This document shows positions 46,629 through 57,640 of a stretch of DNA of 64,000 nucleotides, piece after piece. The stretch's first letter is position 1. Every line of letters starts with the position of its first letter. The notes beneath the pieces are model-generated. The model had not been told where the DNA came from, ran no database searches, and was given only the letters and a program-made list of their open reading frames with translations. Both the position numbers and the translations under genes were made by a program. Origin of the DNA: Sipunculus nudus (Eukaryota; Annelida; Sipuncula; Golfingiida; Sipunculidae); the NCBI GenBank assembly GCA_026874595.1, contig CM049313.1, positions 53,369,659-53,433,658 on the forward strand. Reading direction: 5' to 3'.

Positions 46629-46714
46629 CATGTTATAATCGCAAGCCCTTGTTACAACAATCCTATCGTCTTTTTCATTTGCTTTCTCGCTATCCGGGCA
46701 GATGTGTCTGGTTC
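46629..46714 (-). CDS. Unrecognised Cys-containing protein, internal exon
   Basis: The minus-strand acceptor TTTCTCTTTGTAG and donor ATG/GTAGGT bound an 86-nt exon, phase 1 in and phase 0 out: T-R-H-I-C-P-D-S-E-K ... R-I-V-V-T-R-A-C-D-Y-N-M (28 residues, two Cys). It is open only in this phase, and the phase-0 end matches the terminal exon at 44401. A decayed duplicate with the same borders lies at 47084-47170, which helps confirm that it is an exon. A partner ending in phase 1 upstream was not found. Confidence 0.55.
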
Positions 46715-47083
46715 CTACAAAGAGAAAGAATGATGGTGACTTTAGTATATTCTACACTTTGTAAAATTAATTAAAGAACGTCTTCAATGAATGTGTAATA
46801 AAGCGTGACCACCCCTAGAGACTCAGGTGAAAGTTTCCAAAACATACATAATATAAACATAAAACAAATAATGTGTAAATGTGTGCATTTGTTTACAATG
46901 ATATTTCAACATATAGAATAAGTAACCTTATCTTATTCACTTAAATGTATCTGTAGGTTCCTCATAATCAGATGTAAATACAGACATAACAAACTTAGAT
47001 TTTCTACTATGTGATACACAATTCCATGTGCATTAGTTACACGTGACACGTTACAATTTAGGAATAACTCTGAAATAATTTAC

Positions 47084-47170
47084 CATGTTATAATCATCAG
47101 CCTTTTCAAATAAAAATCCTTTCTTCTCTTACTTTCGCACTATAGCTATCCAGGCAGATGTATCTGGTCA
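47084..47170 (-). pseudogene. Decayed duplicate of the 46629-46714 exon
   Basis: The acceptor (CTTTGCAG) and donor (ATG/GTAAAT) are retained, and the start reads T-R-Y-I-C-L-D-S. The copy is 87 instead of 86 nt and contains in-frame TGA/TAA. Flanking intron sequence also matches (TGATACACAATTCC...GTGCATTAGT; AAAGAGAAAGAATGG), so a genomic segment of several hundred bases was tandemly duplicated and one copy then decayed. Confidence 0.6.
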
Positions 47171-47237
47171 CTGCAAAGAGAAAGAATGGATAGGCGAAGT
47201 TTGTAATGTCTACTCTTGTTAAAATTTAGGCAATATT

Positions 47238-47446
47238 GTTATGGAGTAGGAAAGTGCATATTTGTGAAATATGAAATGTGAAATATTCCTTGAAATATGT
47301 GTTAAGTCACAAATATGCACTTTCCTACTCCATAACATATCCCTCTTGCATTCCTGAAACTGAGCTTATATTTGTGAAATATGAAATGTGAAATATTCCT
47401 TGAAATATGTGTTAAGTCACAAATATGCACTTTCCTACTCCATAAC
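47238..47446. mobile_element. MITE with 29-bp perfect terminal inverted repeats and a duplicated right half
   Basis: GTTATGGAGTAGGAAAGTGC begins a 29-bp terminus whose exact reverse complement ends at 47336, making a 99-bp hairpin-capable element. About 30 bp later, its interior and right terminus recur (about 47367-47446). Flanks CAATATT and AATATA may be the remains of an AT-rich target duplication. There is no coding capacity. Confidence 0.8.
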
Positions 47447-48084
47447 AATATAACACCACATTAATAAAAGAACACCTTCAGTGAATGTGTAATTAAGCAT
47501 GACCAAACATTGGGTGAAGCCGTTTAGATCCTTACAAGTCCCTTTGTTGAACACCCCGATTAACAATTTTTCAAAACAACGCTCCATTCAGTCCCATTTA
47601 CTGGTTATGCTTAAAATTCTTACACCCTTTGTAAGATAAATGATCTATAGGACAATTTAAAGAAACGACTTAGGATAGAGTAATACTGTAAACACTATAC
47701 AATGTTCAGTTTCAGTCAATGAAGCCGAATTATAATTTTGTTTTGTAAATGTTGTTATAAAAAGCGGTCATTTTCCTTTTATACTGCTAGAACTGTTTCA
47801 AATTCTTCATGACTGGTATTAATATTAGCTAGTATTATTCAAGACTGCCACAATTCGTGCACGCACAGCATGCTTATCATCGGCCTTGATCCACGTTTAA
47901 ATTAAGTGAACGTACCGGTAACTTCTTTTGCAGACGGGGACTAACTGGATACATTAAGTCACTGGACATAAACATAGGTCTTACCTCATAATTATTCCCT
48001 CTTCAAGTAGACAAAAACATCCGACCGTGTCCAGCTGACCTCATAAGTTCAAATAGCTTGCGCATGCATGTCCTAATCATCGGG

Positions 48085-48268
48085 ATATCCAGTCAACACA
48101 CAGGTTCCATCTGGAATCTTGTATCCATTTATCGTCAAGACACGAACCTCCAAGTGCCGGATGGAACCTCTTTACGGAGGAAAGAGTTCTAGATGGAACC
48201 ATCGTTCTACCCAGAACCATATGGGTTCTTAAAAGAACCATCAGGAACCCCTTTTTTCTTAGAGTGTA
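48085..48268. mobile_element. MITE-like repeat ending CTTAGAGTGTA
   Basis: A series of GGTTCC/GGAACC inverted words ends in CCCCTTTTTTCTTAGAGTGT, the inverted counterpart of 43388. The minus-strand frame 48077-48286 passes through it and is rejected. Confidence 0.6.
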
Positions 48269-49149
48269 ACATTCAAATTCTGGCAAAAAATGGGTGCCTA
48301 CTGAGATTGTGTTTCTTTAGGGTCTTATGACTGATCAGAACATTTAATCCAATTACTGCTAGGTATATTTTTCATGATCTGTTGCTTTTGGTTTAATGAA
48401 ACGGTTCAAAGGTTTAATGAAAACTGATATTACACGTGAGCAATCACACATGATGGACGTTGAACGATATTAATTTTTATTTATTTTCTTAACATTTAGC
48501 AAAATAATGTAATCTCCAGATGTGAAATAGAAGGTGATTAAATAAGAAGTGTGAAAGATGGCAATTAATATCTCCTATAACCTTACAGCATCTCGTGTTA
48601 AAGTTATAACCAAAAGGATTGCAAATAAATATTGTTTTACATAATTACCTCAACTGACAAGAAGAATCCGGAATTCAAAGATGTGCATTACAAAGGAACT
48701 AAAAACATATCTTGAGGAAAGAATGTCTAGCTGTAAATCAAAATGTCTTCACAGTTTATTATATTTTATTTGGGCATCATAATAAATGATGACATCTGTA
48801 TGAATAAACTAAAAATTTTTACATTATAATATTTGTATATCTTATTTTGCAATTTGAATGTTGACAGTTGAAATCCATCGCACGGTATCTGTATAAATAT
48901 ATGTTTGCAAAACTATGGAAAGTTAATCGAATACATGTTCACCGGGAGAAAAACGCGGTTATATAAAATATATGGAAACATAAAAGTAAAATTAACTAAT
49001 TAATCATAGTGTTGCTGCAGATGTTAAGAAGGTAATATTGTTCGGACTTGGATAAATACAATAATAAATAACAAAATTATAATACATAGAATGTTATTAT
49101 GATCTGGTATTCTGTTTCTTGATTTTATGACTCCTACTTTAAGTTTAAT
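48269..49149. other. Spacer downstream (3') of receptor B, nothing recognised
   Basis: AT-rich. It presumably holds the 3' UTR of receptor B next to 49150. No repeat or exon was recognised. Confidence 0.5.
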
Positions 49150-49519
49150 TTACAAATACTTCCTGCGCATGATTGTGTAAGCTACGGCATTGAACACACC
49201 ACCCCAGTTGCACATAATGACAATAATAGCCGTGAGGACTTTCCCAGGGCGCTTCCATAACGACCATACGTCATAAACAATGTGCGGGAACCATTGACCG
49301 AGGTACGCCAACACGAACAGCAGCATGACCCTTGCTGACCTGTGGTATTTCCGCTTCCTGGCAATGTCGACATTTGACTCAGTTGGAGGGCCTGAGGTCT
49401 TCATTTTCAACCAAATGGCGCCGTAGCACACAGCGTTTGTCACAAAAATCAGCGTCTGGACCCAGCCTTTAATATTGTTCATGACGATGCCCAGATGTGT
49501 TCCCATGTCAAACATACAC
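49150..49519 (-). CDS. Seven-transmembrane receptor B, exon 2 (TM5-TM7)
   Basis: The acceptor CTATTTAAG is followed by the base completing a split Trp and then Cys183. The order of segments matches receptor A: TM5 (V-Q-T-L-I-F-V-T-N-A-V-C-Y), the basic loop (A-R-K-R-K-Y-H-R-S-A), TM6 with Q-W-F-P-H-I-V-Y-D-V-W, and TM7 with N-W-G-G-V-F-N-A-V-A-Y-T. Unlike receptor A, the protein ends immediately at M-R-R-K-Y-L-stop, so there is no cytoplasmic tail beyond helix 8's usual start. The predicted protein is 304 residues. Confidence 0.88.
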
Positions 49520-49903
49520 CTTAAATAGACGTTCTAAAGTAAAACAAGGATTAACAAAAAATCAAGTAACACGACCACCCATCTGTCATGAATATAGACC
49601 TTGTGCTGGTCGTGTCAGTAAGGATTCATCTGGTGATAGAATATAGGTCCTGGTACGTGATGGGCTGACAATATGAGCAGCTGGTAGACAGGTTTGTTTT
49701 AATCAAACTGAAAATTTGATGGAAATTTCATCAAATTTACCACCAGTTTTTGAAAGGTATTTCGTCAAACATTTACTTTACAGATGTAATCGATTACTGA
49801 GAGATGTGTCTCCAGTTTTTTTTTTCAGAAAGTAAGTAGTTACAAATGCAATTACTTGAAAAAAGAAATTGTAATTACAAATACTTAATATGAAACTCAG
49901 GCC

Positions 49904-50007
<104 letters not shown>

Positions 50008-50017
50008 CACATATATA

Positions 50018-50200
50018 CAGTGAAACCTCGTTCTGCCGACCTCGCTTAAGTCGAACACCCTACTTATGTCGAAGTTACAGACTCAACATTCTGGACAACT
50101 CTAGTTAAATTTTTAACAAATAAACCCGCTTGTGTCGAACCTCGGATGAGTCGAAGTTTTCTGAGGGTCCCTTCGACTTACACGCAACGAGGTTTCACTG
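50018..50200. mobile_element. Pogo/Tigger-like MITE in the receptor B intron
   Basis: CAGTGAAACCTCGTT at the left and AACGAGGTTTCACTG at the right are exact inverted ends, in a TA-rich site as expected for Tc1/mariner-pogo elements that duplicate TA. The right TA has become TG. The 183-bp interior has repeated AAGTCGAA words and no coding capacity. The CAGTNNAACCTCGT start is characteristic of pogo/Tigger termini (family knowledge). Confidence 0.85.
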
Positions 50201-50227
50201 TGTATATATATATTACTGTGTACTTAC

Positions 50228-50772
50228 CATGCCCCGGTAAAGCCAATAAACTCGAACCCGACACCGAAGCAAGAGAAAATAGCTGGTATGGAAAGCACTA
50301 GAGCCAGAAGCCGCCAGTCCCAGCGACCTAACTTGATCTTTTTCTGCCATATCACAAGGCAACACGCGCTTATCGAGGTGAAAATGACGACTAAGCCTTG
50401 TCCCATGATAAACTGAAGTACCAAAGCACCTACGATGGAACAGAGCACTTCAGGATGCCTTCTATGCGTCATCAGGATGTAAGTGTGGTCCATTCCGTGT
50501 GAGATGCTAGACATCAAGTCAAAGATGGCTAAATACACGACGAGGCGCTCTCCAACTGTCCAGTTGTAAAACCAGCGACGTTTGCACGTTCTCTCGCTGA
50601 TGAACAGAAACATTATAGTCCCGAAACTAGCAAGCACGCTAGTGACTAGTATACATATCGCCAGTATATGTATTGCGTAAAAATAAGGCTCCCCTAGCCA
50701 AAGCAGGGGAAGTTCAGTACTGGTCGTCACTTTTGTAAAAACACCTGTATTATTTACCTCCGATGTCATCAT
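50228..50772 (-). CDS. Seven-transmembrane receptor B, exon 1 (N-terminus, TM1-TM4)
   Basis: ATG at 50772 opens 181 codons to G-F-T-G-A-W, ending GCATG/GTAAGT in phase 2. The N-terminus is short (~28 residues) with one N-N-T sequon. Segments align one to one with receptor A (L-G-E-P-Y-F-Y, I-H-I-L-A-I-C, R-L-V-V-Y-L-A-I-F-D-L, M-G-Q-G-L-V-V-I, L-V-I-W-Q-K-K-I). Cys111 and Cys183 form the expected TM3/loop-2 pair. A second in-frame ATG follows the first directly. The two receptors are tandem, same-strand paralogues. Confidence 0.88.
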
Positions 50773-50773
50773 T

Positions 50774-50900
50774 TCTGGTATACGAAGGAATACGAAGGTA
50801 ATTCTATTTTCACCAAGTATTTGACATTGGCAGTGTTATTGTGACATCCACTGGATTATCCGTGTTACATTAAGCAGAGCTTACCTTTGAGTATATAGCA
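50774..50900 (-). promoter_or_regulatory. Probable 5'-UTR intron of receptor B
   Basis: The acceptor CCTTCGTATACCAG ends 2 bases before the start ATG, and a good minus-strand donor AAAG/GTAAGC lies at about 50884. A non-coding first exon upstream (plus coordinates above 50885) is therefore likely. No TATA box is convincing. Confidence 0.45.
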
Positions 50901-52554
50901 CGGCATTTTCAAAGATAACGCATGCTTCATCTGAATATATTTGGCCTTTCCACTTCTGAAATTCTCATTCATCCAATGATCTATTTTATGACAACACAGA
51001 CCCCCACTGACTTCTCATCGCAATCTTCCAAAACAGTACTTGTTTTTACTCGTCGCTTTTGGGCCAGTTTTTTCACATGTTCGAAACATCAGACCAAAAT
51101 GTTTCTTTAAAGCAGGACCTTATGTCTGTCATAATCTGCAAAAAAAAAGGAAAAAGGGCAATTTTTATAAGAGTTTTATAGTATGAAAACGTTTTAACAA
51201 TAGCAACAAGAAACATACTTTTAATACAGTTTTGTGTGTAATGCCATTTCGTTCATTGATTTCATGATAACCAAATGTTTTTCTTGCTGACTATGTGCTT
51301 GCCATTTTTAATGTTGACAGTTAACATACAACCTGTCAAAGGAAAAAAATGCGTAAAAAACACGGAAACTGCTTTAACGAAAGGATTTCTAAGGTAGATA
51401 TATACCTGATAGACGCATGGATTGCATTCAGACCTGAAACTGGTATCACACTGCCCGACATAGGGACCAGAACGCCACCCATGAGTAATAACACGATAGT
51501 GTCCAAACTTATTAAACAGAAACGATCAGGTTGTAGAGGCCCTTACTGCTGTTATTTGGGAAAAAAAGAAATATAGACGCTTTTTCAATTTCAAAATCGT
51601 GTTTAACAAAATATCCAAATTCCAAGATATCCAAATTCCATGGAGAGACAAACAAATTATCAGAACACAAATTTTAGAGTATATCAGTTGGTTTCCTGCA
51701 ATTGCGGAAATTAAACGACAACGTGAATAATCGTATAATTGAGATGCCTTAGTATTATTTATACACTGAAATAAATGACTGTCTAAAACAACAGTGTGTT
51801 CGTACAAGTGACCTCATTTATCATGATATTAAACCAAGACGTGAGCTCTGCTAATGGCCGTGCGATGATAATTACAGTGGATTTAGAGTTGTGTAAATTA
51901 AGGTTTAAGACCAAATGAAACAATAAATGGAGTTATCCATTGGGGGGGGGCATGTCTTCCTAATTTTTTCAGGGATTGAACCCTTTTGGACAAAGTCCCA
52001 GTTGTCCCCTCGCGTAAACATATCATTATGAATTCCCAAATATTTGCGTCAATCCTGTTAGAGTATTTACAGCTTTTTCTCAATAATATTTCGGTTATGC
52101 ATTTTATATGGGGAAAATTTTTAGTACATGTGTGGATAGCCTGAGTTGACATAAATTATAAGCCATGATTCGGAATGTTTAAATAAAAAGTAAAGTATAT
52201 AGTGCTGAAAACTAAGCAAATATTATTTTCGTATTTCAAAAATCGATATCCTATTATATGTGGTGAGACGGATGAAACTTAAAAAATTTCTTGGGCGAGG
52301 GATATCGTCCATCTTGTACTAAGCGGGCGAGAGTAGGTGTTCGGTAATTTTCAGCCAGAGCCTTTTTTATCATGGATAGTAGGAGGGGGGGGTGCTTCTG
52401 CCAGGATTTCTTTTGATTGTCCCCGTCTCATTATTTGGCAAACAAGGTGGATAGAGTTATTTTTGTAAATAATTATTTCTTGCTTCAAAAATCTGTTGGA
52501 CTGAGTGATGAGCAACAACTAATCGTCTTCAATTGCAGTTATGACCTGACGATC
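50901..52554. other. Intergenic sequence, no gene supported
   Basis: Short frames (50922, 51349, 51526, 51898) have no paired splice sites. Short G runs occur near 51942 and 52383. Confidence 0.45.
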
Positions 52555-52700
52555 AACGTGTGGATAATTTTAGTACATCAGACAGAGGGTTCATCGGTAC
52601 CAAAAAGGTGACAATTGCTATCAACGATTTTTTAAAGATGTATGTGTGTAGATAATAAAAATCCCTGATAGCAGTATGAAAGTGGTAGCTTTCTGTAAAA
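52555..52700 (+). repeat. Dispersed repeat, forward copy
   Basis: Matches the reverse complement of about 56495-56635: 'TCATCGGTACCA', 'AGGTGACAA', 'ATTAAAAATNCCTGATA' and 'GAAAGTGGTAGCTTTC' in the same order. Unclassified; no coding capacity. Confidence 0.65.
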
Positions 52701-55700
52701 TATCAGCCTGTTTTGAAATGTACTTGCACCGAAATTGCAATTTTGCAAGAAACAGTTATGTATAAATATTATTTTGTTATAACCTCTCAAATAATGCCTG
52801 TTCAAAACAAATTTGATGTCAGTTAATAGTAGACATTTATAGCTTTAATCTTGTGTGTCATTCATGTATATAGCTTTCCAAATTCTAAAGATATGATTAC
52901 TTTTCTTCAGCCTGTATCATAGCAATTTGTATAATTTTAGCTAATTTATTAAAAAACACAAGGTGTATTTCTGATAAGACCAACCGTGACCAGTTTGGTT
53001 TTATAAAGTTATTAAAGAAGTCTGAAGTCTTTTAGCTGAGAAAAAAATGTCTAGCACCCAACTACAATATGTAGATTTGGGCGTGGTCACAGAAAGGTGT
53101 TATTCCGTTCTTCAGTTAGCCGGTATATATCCCATTGCCACCAACTGTCCGCAGAAAACATTAATGCCTGGTTGATGTTTTTGGGTACTTTTGTGTCGCA
53201 TACCCACGCGCTTTTTATTCCTGATTGGTTAATCCTCCCAATTATTCGACGTAGCTGCTATCGGTGGCCGATGCATAGACTAAAACTCGGATGTCGCAAG
53301 CCGAATGTCACACATGACATGTATGCAGGCACGAGTACTCGGCTAGTTGTTAGAATATATGTTTATCGCATGTCTCCGGTTGAAAAAAAGGCGACAAGTC
53401 ATTTTAAGCAGTATATTTTTATTTGTATGTTTTGTTAAATTGGTGCCTAAGTCACTTGTGATATCGTACAAACTAGGCCGCCGTATCTGCACTTCTGGCC
53501 AAATTCGCTTTCTTACACAAAATATATAAGAGCATTCGGCTGAGAGAGGGCTATGTTGTCTGCTGAAATATTTCAATGTAAATATTTCAAACAAAATTAA
53601 CATATAAAATCAAGGCAAGAGCAGTAAATGTACCTACAACTTTTGCTTGGGTGGCACCATAAATAAATGATAGATATTGCAGTTTGCCTTTGTGTCAGGA
53701 CTAATTGTGAAGCAGAGCTGTAAGTACTTCATTCTGAGTCGCCTATGTTTTTTTACTGTTAACATTTCTGACAGGAGAGAGATTTCTAAATAAATATTAT
53801 TTTCTATAACGGAAACCAGATGTTTATTTGAATCTTGGGGCAAACATTGTTTTAACGAGAATATATACCAGTTTGCTATAAAGCCAGTAAGTACAATAAC
53901 TCATCCTGTTCCGGTTTTATGTTAAAACAAAGTCCAGTAAATGCTAGTGATAAGCCCAAATTAATAAAATCAGTTGTTGAAATTGAACAAATCTAATTTT
54001 TATTCTTGCCTGCTTTGACTCAGGAGTTCAGGGATTATGTTTCAAACAAAACCCTGGCAGTCCAGTGTCAACCAACTTTACCGGATTGGAAGACATACAT
54101 GGTTCGCCTTGGGCTATGTACTTGCACCAGAGAGTGCCATTAAGATCATTTTGATTTACTCTTTGAATTGCAATTTTTCACTGAACTGTCAAAACACCAT
54201 GTGTCCCTGTCATTCCCCAGGGTTGAGGGAGATCATGTTAATCACTGACTGTTGCACTGGCCGAAACAAATATAATATTAATGTGGTTTATGGTTTTGCC
54301 CTTAAGATAATATCATCTCTCGCTTAGTAGGATATAATTGTAACTGTTAGATCATAAAATGTAGACACATATTCTAAAACATTTTTGTTTTCATATTATT
54401 TTCTTTTATTAAACATTTCAGTAGAAAAACACATGATAATAAATATGAAAGTAACTGATTTGTCATTCTACTTGTGATTTCTATTTTAATTCCTTGCAAG
54501 TGCTAACTTTCTTGTGACTTGATTTGGCAAGGTAGCCAGGCTTAAAACAACTATAAGAAATAATAGACTTATAAAAGCCCCAGTGATAATCCAAAATAAA
54601 AATGATGAAATGATTTTCATATTCCACTTGGTACGTGTTATCTTTCCAACCATGCAAAACATAACTCATCAGATTTGATGTTTTTCTGTCAGAAAGCGAT
54701 TTGATATTTATATGATAATGAACTTATAAACTGATATTGCTTATTTTCCCTTTAAATTAACATTGAATATTACTTAGTTTTATTTTTGAATATGGAAGTT
54801 TTAAATACACAAGGGCCTAGTTGTGAAATAATGTAACAAACAATTCTTTTAAGAGTCTTTATCACACAGCGAACATTCACGTTGAACATAAGTACATGTT
54901 CATAAGTACATGTTTACATAAGTTAACATATTCTATACCTTATATACATTATAGCCTGTTACCTCTTCTGTTGATTTTAAATGTTTAACTTTACCAATTG
55001 TCCCGCTGGTCATAATTCTCAGCTGAATCTATATTGGTCAGTGATCTAATTCTTGTCGACTAAGGAGATTTTAAGAGAACCTGTATACTCAACGTCTGAA
55101 CATCCCAGGTCTAGCGATTACGAATTGTGCCTTGATATATATCGCACTGATAATTGCAGTCTGTCATTCACAAAAAGAAAAAAGTCTGACTTTTTTGCAT
55201 TGTTCATAATCGCGAATACTGATGGAACAATAGAGAGTGAAACTAAGAAATACCATTTCAGCTCTTGTCCATTATAATCGGTAAGCTACATATAGATTAA
55301 ATTTTCTTACCATTCAGAAAAAAACTGGAAATGTACCGATTTTGCTCGCACAAGATGACTCATAAATGGTGCCATCTGTAGTTTATATACTCGTAAAAGT
55401 CACATGATCAATGTTTGGTAAAGCACATTACAAATCGTAGGTAAAATCAAAAATGAAATACAGCAATAAGCGAATATAAGTTTACGCTATCCCTCACATA
55501 AAAGCTGTCTCTTTTTATTTCCTGACTTGAGTAGGAAGAACTTAAAAAGATTATATTGACTCAAGTCAACGTAAGTGGCGATACTTGCAACTAACACTGA
55601 CATACCAGTCATGGGATTAATATGCTGGGTATTGGTTATAACATTATGAATACAAAGACTTGTGATCAGCAAATAGAGTAGAGACAAATCTTATAATAAT

Positions 55701-56494
55701 TCAGCACACCTCATACTAATTTAGTCATCTTTTCATCATCTCCAATGAATAAGCCATGGAATGAAATGAGTTATATTTTTTTTTTGGCTTGCACCAGTTA
55801 GGACAACCTATAGCTTACAAAGTACCAGTCCAGTGATCAATATTACCACAGAACTTTGGGATGACAGTTGCGGCAGTTCCTGATGTATTCAGTTACCGAC
55901 ATAACGTTATATCTGTTGACGTATTCTATATATAGAGTATTTTTCTTAAGGGTGTGGCGGGGGGGGGGGGGGGGGAGGGGGTTCCGCCCCCTTTCCAGTC
56001 GCCAGACTTTTTTTGTAGGTTTCATACAACGTTTTTTGTCCTGGAACCCCCCTCCCTTTTTTTCGGACCCGGGGACCTTTTTTACAACCTTGCCATCAGT
56101 CCTGGCGTGGACCCTGCCATTTTAAATCCTGGATCTGCCCCTGTGAGGGTATAAGAAAGTTTAACTGTAGGTAAACACCTATTGATCATAAATGATACAT
56201 CATTGAAACGATTATTTTGCTTGATATAAGTTTGGCATATAAAGTTGTATGAAGTCAATTTATATAACCACTCCTTTGTCGTTTTCCCTAGGGGTGAGTG
56301 TAAGTATAAGAATGTATTACTTAAGCAGTATACACCAAGTGTTCATAAATAGCATGTCGTACTGACGCGTTTGGTTAAAGCTATCATTTGAGACTGAATT
56401 TGACTGGATACGCTTTGCATATTAAGTAGTATGGGCTTATAACCACTCTGAAGTCGGTGTCCTTGAGATGAAAAAAAAAATGTATACGTCATCC
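52701..56494. other. Intergenic sequence, no gene supported; G-run repeat near 55.96-56.15 kb
   Basis: Several frames are open (53097-53438, 54037-54327, 55053-55277) but without convincing splice borders or recognisable motifs. At about 55958-56145 a G18-like run leads into a G/C/T-rich stretch ending 'CCTGGATCTGCCCCTG', resembling the end wording at 34.15 kb and 59.09 kb; it is probably a small dispersed element. The frames 55843-56154 run through it. Confidence 0.4.
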
Positions 56495-56635
56495 GACATA
56501 AAACATCCATTTATTCACTGAAAGCTACCACTTTCAATCTGCTATATCAGGCATTTTTAATACCTACAAATGTATACCTATCAAGATCACATGGTGAAAA
56601 TTTGTCACCAAAATGGTACCGATGATCCAAATTTT
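56495..56635 (-). repeat. Dispersed repeat, inverted copy
   Basis: Reverse-oriented homologue of 52555-52700; the pair forms a distant inverted repeat 4 kb apart. Confidence 0.65.
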
Positions 56636-57640
56636 GGGGCCTGGCTGAAGTACTTTTTGACCAGCAACCTTTTACCTTATGACCCCAAGGTCCAAAGGCG
56701 CTACATCAACCAATGAGGCCAATAAATAATAATTCTGAACCAAATTACTGAATCTAAACAAGAGTTTCTTATCTGTAAACGAAAATAAGGATTTCCTCCA
56801 CTTGTGATCATGTCCTATTTAACACCAAATTCGGTTAACCGATACATTGATTGGTACCAAAATGGCAAGGTTTAAAAGAATAACCAATCAAAACAGGAAT
56901 TAATCACATTTTAAGTAAATAATTATTGCCAGTTACACCCATTAAATAGCAGATCGGCACAGAAAGCAGCCTTGTGATAGTGCTCTCAAATTTGTGCTGG
57001 GAGCTTGTCTGTACAGTTTGGTTTTGGATTACAGTCAAGTCAGTATCATACTACATTTACCCTAACCTGACCCAAATTCTTTTTTTTTTAATATATTTAG
57101 AAAGTTCTTACTTGGCAATTTCTGCTGCACAGGAGTAAATTAAACCAATTCATCTTTTCCGGAAATTGGTCACTCTCACCTTTGTTGTTAGCTTCACTCC
57201 AGAGGGGTGCGTTCCAGAGTATAGTGACGTCACACGAGTCGTACTGCTTGCCCAGTCACTGAGTACAACGCGGGCTGGCAGACCACTATATTTAATCAAT
57301 GCATAGACCATATCGCGGGCGGGCATTGATAGGCATATGAACCTCGAATGCTGTGTATCACATTACGGGGCCTCTTTATCTGTGTGATAACATGCCTGGC
57401 CATTTTATAAATATAGATAGCCTTTTATACATGTATTTCCGTATGTTATCGTGAATTAATACAGGTATTTATCATACACTTCATGCAAACACACAGCATG
57501 GGTACTCGCAGTTGAACTCAGTCCAACTCTTTTATTCTTTTGGTGTTTAAACTTCTATGTTTACCACTTCGCACACGCAATCTGTTTTTACCTTTTTCAA
57601 GAAGCATGCACAATAAAGTTCGCAATAAGCCTGTATCTCA
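56636..57640. other. Intergenic sequence, nothing recognised
   Basis: No exon or repeat could be supported. Confidence 0.4.

Larger units (their letters stand above)
47003..47510. repeat. Second copy of a tandem segmental duplication (first copy about 46553-46830)
   Basis: The order 'GTGATACACAATTCC', 'GTGCATTAGT', 'TACCATGTTATAATC', exon, 'AAAGAGAAAGAATG', then 'GAACACCTTCAGTGAATGTGTAA' matches the first copy ('GAACGTCTTCAATGAATGTGTAA' at about 46776). The second copy is longer because the MITE at 47238-47446 is inserted in it. Confidence 0.65.

Noticed and set aside
53097-53438. 113-codon frame
   Set aside because: Length alone is not evidence here; composition and context show no domain, signal peptide or splice support.
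54037-54327. 96-codon Cys-containing frame
   Set aside because: No consistent splice borders, no recognisable domain, and length within chance expectation for this amount of DNA.
55053-55277. 74-codon plus-strand frame with three cysteines and protein-like composition
   Set aside because: Starts at TTG after a stop with no convincing acceptor; no partner exon or recognisable motif. Left as possible chance.
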